The notes below the pieces were generated by a model. The model ran no database searches, had not been told where the DNA came from, and saw nothing but the letters and a program-made list of their open reading frames with translations. From the NCBI GenBank assembly GCA_016931665.1, contig JAFGEH010000189.1, forward strand, positions 1-9,752: a DNA stretch of 9,752 nt, written 5' to 3'. Shown here piece by piece: positions 7,608-9,752 of the stretch. Source of the DNA: Candidatus Cloacimonadota bacterium (lineage in GTDB: Bacteria > Cloacimonadota > Cloacimonadia > Cloacimonadales > TCS61). Every line of letters starts with the position of its first letter. The stretch's first letter is position 1. The translations under genes and the position numbers were made by a program.

Positions 7608-8427
7608 ATTCTTCAATAATTCCCTCGTTTTTAAAACCCAGGCTCTCTTCCGGTCGTTCATTCAGTAATTCCCTGATCCTTTCTTCCAGCAGATTTACTG
7701 TTTGCAGACTCAGCTCACCTGATCCTTCCGAACGATACTGCTTCTTCAGTACAAAGATTGCATCGAAAGAAGAAGTCCGGATATTTGGTACAAACCTGTC
7801 TTCCAGGGTCTCGCTGATGACAATTGATCTGGATTTGGAAAAAGTTTCCTTAGCCAATTTTGCATAATGATCCACTCTGATATAATCCAGTTCATTCAAA
7901 TTCTTGAAATCATGAAACTGAATCAAGGGAAAGGCAATACGGTATTTCCGGTAATTTCTTTTTCCAGTTATCCTGAATTGAAAATCCATCTTCTGAACCA
8001 GTGAAAGCACTGGTACTGACATATTCTGTTCGAACATGGGATTAATACCCATCAGCATAAGACTGGGAGGATTGAATTTGAGATGGATACTGAAAGCCTG
8101 GTACCCCCAACTGACACCGATCTTTTTTTGTATCTCCGTCCGTTGGATCAATACTGTAACCAGATCATCCAGATAACGGGCTGAAAACAGAGGAGAGTCA
8201 TCTTGAAATCCATTTCTGGAACTGGGATTGTATTTATACTTCCGATTGGAGAGGGAAGTGATAAATTCATTCAAAGCAGCCACCAGTTCTTTGTTTTCCG
8301 CCTTCTGATAATCTTCAGCCAACTGCTGGAATACCTGCCATTTCATACTTATTTCATGCAGATACATCCTGTTTACAGGATTCTTATCCTCATCCTGTAA
8401 TTTTTTTAAAATCTCTCCATAATACAT
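7606..8427 (-). CDS. Unrecognised 273-residue cytoplasmic protein, co-transcribed with urocanase
   Basis: I do not recognise this protein. It starts at ATG 8427 after GAGG (5-base spacing) and stops at 7606. It has no signal peptide, no membrane helix and no evident metal, nucleotide or DNA-binding motif. Residues 1-60 look helical and highly charged (Lys/Glu/Gln-rich). Residues about 60-80 are polar and may be a linker (NRKYKYNPSSRNGFQDD). Residues 104-172 look like beta strands rich in Phe, Met and aromatic residues (SWGYQAFSIHLKF, then LMLMGINPMF). Residues 237-262 form another charged helix (LLEERIRELL). Codon use and composition match its neighbours. The 9-base spacing and shared ribosome/stop sequence tie it to urocanase, so a role connected with histidine use or its control is possible, but this is guilt by association only. 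The gene reads as a full, intact coding sequence. Confidence 0.8.
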   Translation of the reverse strand: MYYGEILKKLQDEDKNPVNRMYLHEISMKWQVFQQLAEDYQKAENKELVAALNEFITSLSNRKYKYNPSSRNGFQDDSPLFSARYLDDLVTVLIQRTEIQKKIGVSWGYQAFSIHLKFNPPSLMLMGINPMFEQNMSVPVLSLVQKMDFQFRITGKRNYRKYRIAFPLIQFHDFKNLNELDYIRVDHYAKLAKETFSKSRSIVISETLEDRFVPNIRTSSFDAIFVLKKQYRSEGSGELSLQTVNLLEERIRELLNERPEESLGFKNEGIIEE

Positions 8428-8483
8428 AACAACCTCTTACTTGTTAGATTGGAACTTCCGGATCATTCCCAAAGGGTTCATTG

Positions 8484-8514
8484 TTGATATTCTCTGGTAG
8501 ATGTTTTTTGTCAA
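8484..8514 (-). promoter_or_regulatory. Possible sigma-70-type promoter for the unknown-urocanase operon
   Basis: The minus strand has TTGACA at 8514-8509 and, after a 19-base spacer, TATCAA at 8489-8484 (4 of 6 consensus). A transcript would start near 8477 and carry a leader of about 50 bases with GAGG before ATG 8427. The -35 match is perfect; the -10 and the long spacer are weak. Confidence 0.35.
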
Positions 8515-8541
8515 ATTTCTTTTACTGCAAATAATTTGACA
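8509..8541. repeat. Perfect 9-base inverted repeat, TGTCAAATT-N15-AATTTGACA
   Basis: The arms are 8509-8517 and 8533-8541 and are exact reverse complements around a 15-base spacer. Arm centres are 24 bases apart, a little over two helical turns, which would suit a dimeric regulator contacting both half sites. Each arm also contains a consensus TTGACA box pointing outwards. It could be an operator or simply two -35 elements that happen to match. Confidence 0.6.
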
Positions 8542-8566
8542 TTTTAGCCTTTCCTCTCATTCTAAA
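8536..8566 (+). promoter_or_regulatory. Possible promoter abutting the amidohydrolase start
   Basis: TTGACA at 8536-8541 is followed after 19 bases by TCTAAA at 8561-8566 (4 of 6 consensus). Transcription would begin within a few bases of the ATG at 8571, leaving essentially no leader. The -35 is perfect, the -10 and spacer are poor, so this is tentative. Confidence 0.3.
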
Positions 8567-8570
8567 TTTT

Positions 8571-9752
8571 ATGATACAGAATGGACAGATCATCCATAAT
8601 GCCCTGATCCTGGCAGCAGACCGCCGATCCATCCGGCTGGTTGATATTCTTTTTGCAGATCACATTCTCCAGATCTCTGCTCCCGGCACGATTACCGGCT
8701 CTTATCCCGCAACGGATCTGCAGGGAAAGCTGCTTATCCCGGGCTGTATCGATGCGCATGTTCATTTCAACGATCCGGGATTCAACCATCACGAGACCTT
8801 CCTGACCGGTACCATGTCTGCCGCCTGCGGTGGTATCACCACCGTCATCGATATGCCCTGCACTTCACAACCCCCGGTCACAACTCTGGAAAATATGCAG
8901 ATCAAACTTGATGCCATCCGTTCCCGTGCTCTGATAGATTATGCCCTCTGGGGCGGTATCAGAGGAAATGATTACCCTTTCCCGACTGCCGAGATTGAAC
9001 AACTCTGGGAGGCTGGAGTAACCGGCTTCAAAATTTATACCACCTCAGGTATGGAAACCTTTCAAGCTCTCACCTACCCGCAGATCGCCGAATTATTCGC
9101 CAGATTCCCCCACCTGCTCTTTGCCTTCCATGCTGAAGATTCTTCAGTTATCAAACAGGTGGAAAACACACTCAGTCCCCTGCAGAAAGCAAACTGGCAG
9201 AGCTATCCCTATCTGCGCTCGGTGGAAGCGGAGGAAACGGCAGTGAAAAACATCCTGGCCCTCGCTTCAGCAGCTTCCATCCATTTCGTTCATATCAGCA
9301 GCAAGGCAGCAGCCCGCAGGATCATCAGCAACAGGCTTCATCATGACGTAAGCCTGGAAACCTGCCCTCATTACCTGCAATTTACCAGTGAAGATTTCGC
9401 TCGTCTTACCGGTCGCCTGAAAACAGCTCCCTCAGTCAAATTTCCTGCCGATCGCCTGTTCCTGAGAAATGCCCTGCAGAATTCTGAGATCGATTTTGTG
9501 GCCTCGGATCATGCCGGATGCGATTTTACCACGGAAAAAGAACTGGCTGACTTTTCCAGAATATATAGCGGTATCCCGGGTACCGAACTGATGATCCCCT
9601 ATCTCTTCTCTGAGTTCTACCTTAAAGAAGGTGTTTCTCTGGATATCATGCAGAAGATCACTTCCGAAAATGCCGCTCACCGTTATGGCCTTTACCCCAG
9701 AAAAGGCAACCTTGCTCCCGGATCCGACGCTGATTTCACTATTATTGACCTC
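8571..9752 (+). CDS. Allantoinase/hydantoinase-like cyclic amidohydrolase, C-terminus cut by window edge
   Basis: The visible 394 residues belong to the dihydroorotase/allantoinase/hydantoinase branch of metal-dependent amidohydrolases, which open cyclic amide rings in the cytoplasm. The full metal set is present: His63 and His65 (DAHVHF), Lys154 for carbamylation (GFKIYT), His187 (FHAED), His241 (HISS) and Asp313 (SDHAGC). ETCPHYLQFTSED (263-275) is typical of allantoinases. Dihydroorotase normally has Arg after the HxH motif and Asn in MPNT for the substrate carboxylate; here these read HFNDPG and MPCTSQP, which argues against PyrC. HVHFN-D/E-PG is what I recall from Bacillus-type allantoinase. 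The substrate is therefore a cyclic ureide or amide, not settled. Family proteins are about 440-460 residues, so roughly 50-60 are missing. An in-frame stop at 8532 and no other ATG support this start; no Shine-Dalgarno sequence precedes it. It is divergent from the unknown-urocanase pair. Confidence 0.88.
   Translation, partial: MIQNGQIIHNALILAADRRSIRLVDILFADHILQISAPGTITGSYPATDLQGKLLIPGCIDAHVHFNDPGFNHHETFLTGTMSAACGGITTVIDMPCTSQPPVTTLENMQIKLDAIRSRALIDYALWGGIRGNDYPFPTAEIEQLWEAGVTGFKIYTTSGMETFQALTYPQIAELFARFPHLLFAFHAEDSSVIKQVENTLSPLQKANWQSYPYLRSVEAEETAVKNILALASAASIHFVHISSKAAARRIISNRLHHDVSLETCPHYLQFTSEDFARLTGRLKTAPSVKFPADRLFLRNALQNSEIDFVASDHAGCDFTTEKELADFSRIYSGIPGTELMIPYLFSEFYLKEGVSLDIMQKITSENAAHRYGLYPRKGNLAPGSDADFTIIDL

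Larger units (their letters stand above)
8428..8570. promoter_or_regulatory. Divergent intergenic control region
   Basis: This 143-base region separates genes transcribed away from each other: the unknown-urocanase unit to the left and the amidohydrolase to the right. Any promoter for either side should lie here or inside the coding ends. It is AT-rich and holds the inverted repeat and outward-facing TTGACA boxes listed separately. Confidence 0.7.

Noticed and set aside
8468..8476. Short palindrome CCCAAAGGG in the leader of the unknown gene
   Set aside because: A 3-base arm is expected by chance, and no larger fold or riboswitch-like structure surrounds it.
8562..8792. Minus-strand 76-residue frame over the amidohydrolase start
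   Set aside because: It is antisense to the conserved HxH region of the amidohydrolase and shows no independent coding evidence.
8571..9752. Calling the amidohydrolase dihydroorotase (pyrC)
   Set aside because: The metal ligands are shared, but the Arg and Asn positions that bind the dihydroorotate carboxylate read Asn67 and Cys97 here, and no pyrimidine genes are adjacent.
8571..9752. Calling the amidohydrolase imidazolonepropionase (hutI) because of its nearness to urocanase
   Set aside because: HutI belongs to a different amidohydrolase branch; the carbamylated Lys motif GFKIYT and ETCPHYL are those of the allantoinase/hydantoinase branch.

Overview
The window carries six protein-coding genes and almost no spare DNA; the longest gap is about 150 bases. 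Five genes read leftwards on the minus strand. One reads rightwards from a shared divergent intergenic region near 8428-8570. Two genes are cut by the window edges: the metalloprotease at the left and the amidohydrolase at the right. I see no rRNA, tRNA, CRISPR array, insertion sequence or phage gene.

Organism: most likely an uncultured bacterium of the Fibrobacterota-Chlorobiota-Bacteroidota neighbourhood, with Candidatus Cloacimonadota as my best guess. The reasons are the secreted repeat protein ending in a NYPNPFNP-type FlgD-like/type IX sorting domain, the exported HEXXHXXGXXH metalloprotease of a family common in Bacteroidota-like lineages, and the moderate base composition. This is an inference from protein style; no phylogenetic marker is present.

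Layout in the order the minus strand is read: (1) an unrecognised 273-residue cytoplasmic protein at 7606-8427; (2) urocanate hydratase of the long, animal-like type at 5575-7596, only 9 bases downstream, with its ribosome binding site overlapping the previous stop codon; (3) a soluble signalling protein with an N-terminal receiver, two PAS domains and a histidine kinase core at 3698-5485; (4) a secreted protein at 2342-3607 built of nine tandem 28-29-residue Trp-rich repeats plus a C-terminal sorting domain; (5) an exported zinc metalloprotease from 2191 to the left edge. On the plus strand, (6) an allantoinase/hydantoinase-like cyclic amidohydrolase starts at 8571 and runs off the right edge.

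How they may work together: urocanase is the second step of histidine breakdown, but hutH, hutI and formiminoglutamate genes are not in this window. The unknown protein and urocanase look translationally linked. The divergent amidohydrolase shares a control region with them. A perfect 9-base inverted repeat there (8509-8517 and 8533-8541) embeds a TTGACA box pointing each way, so the two sides could be co-regulated. The kinase has no DNA-binding output, and its partner is not visible. The repeat protein and the metalloprotease are both exported and adjacent, forming a cell-surface or secreted pair probably separate in function from the catabolic genes.
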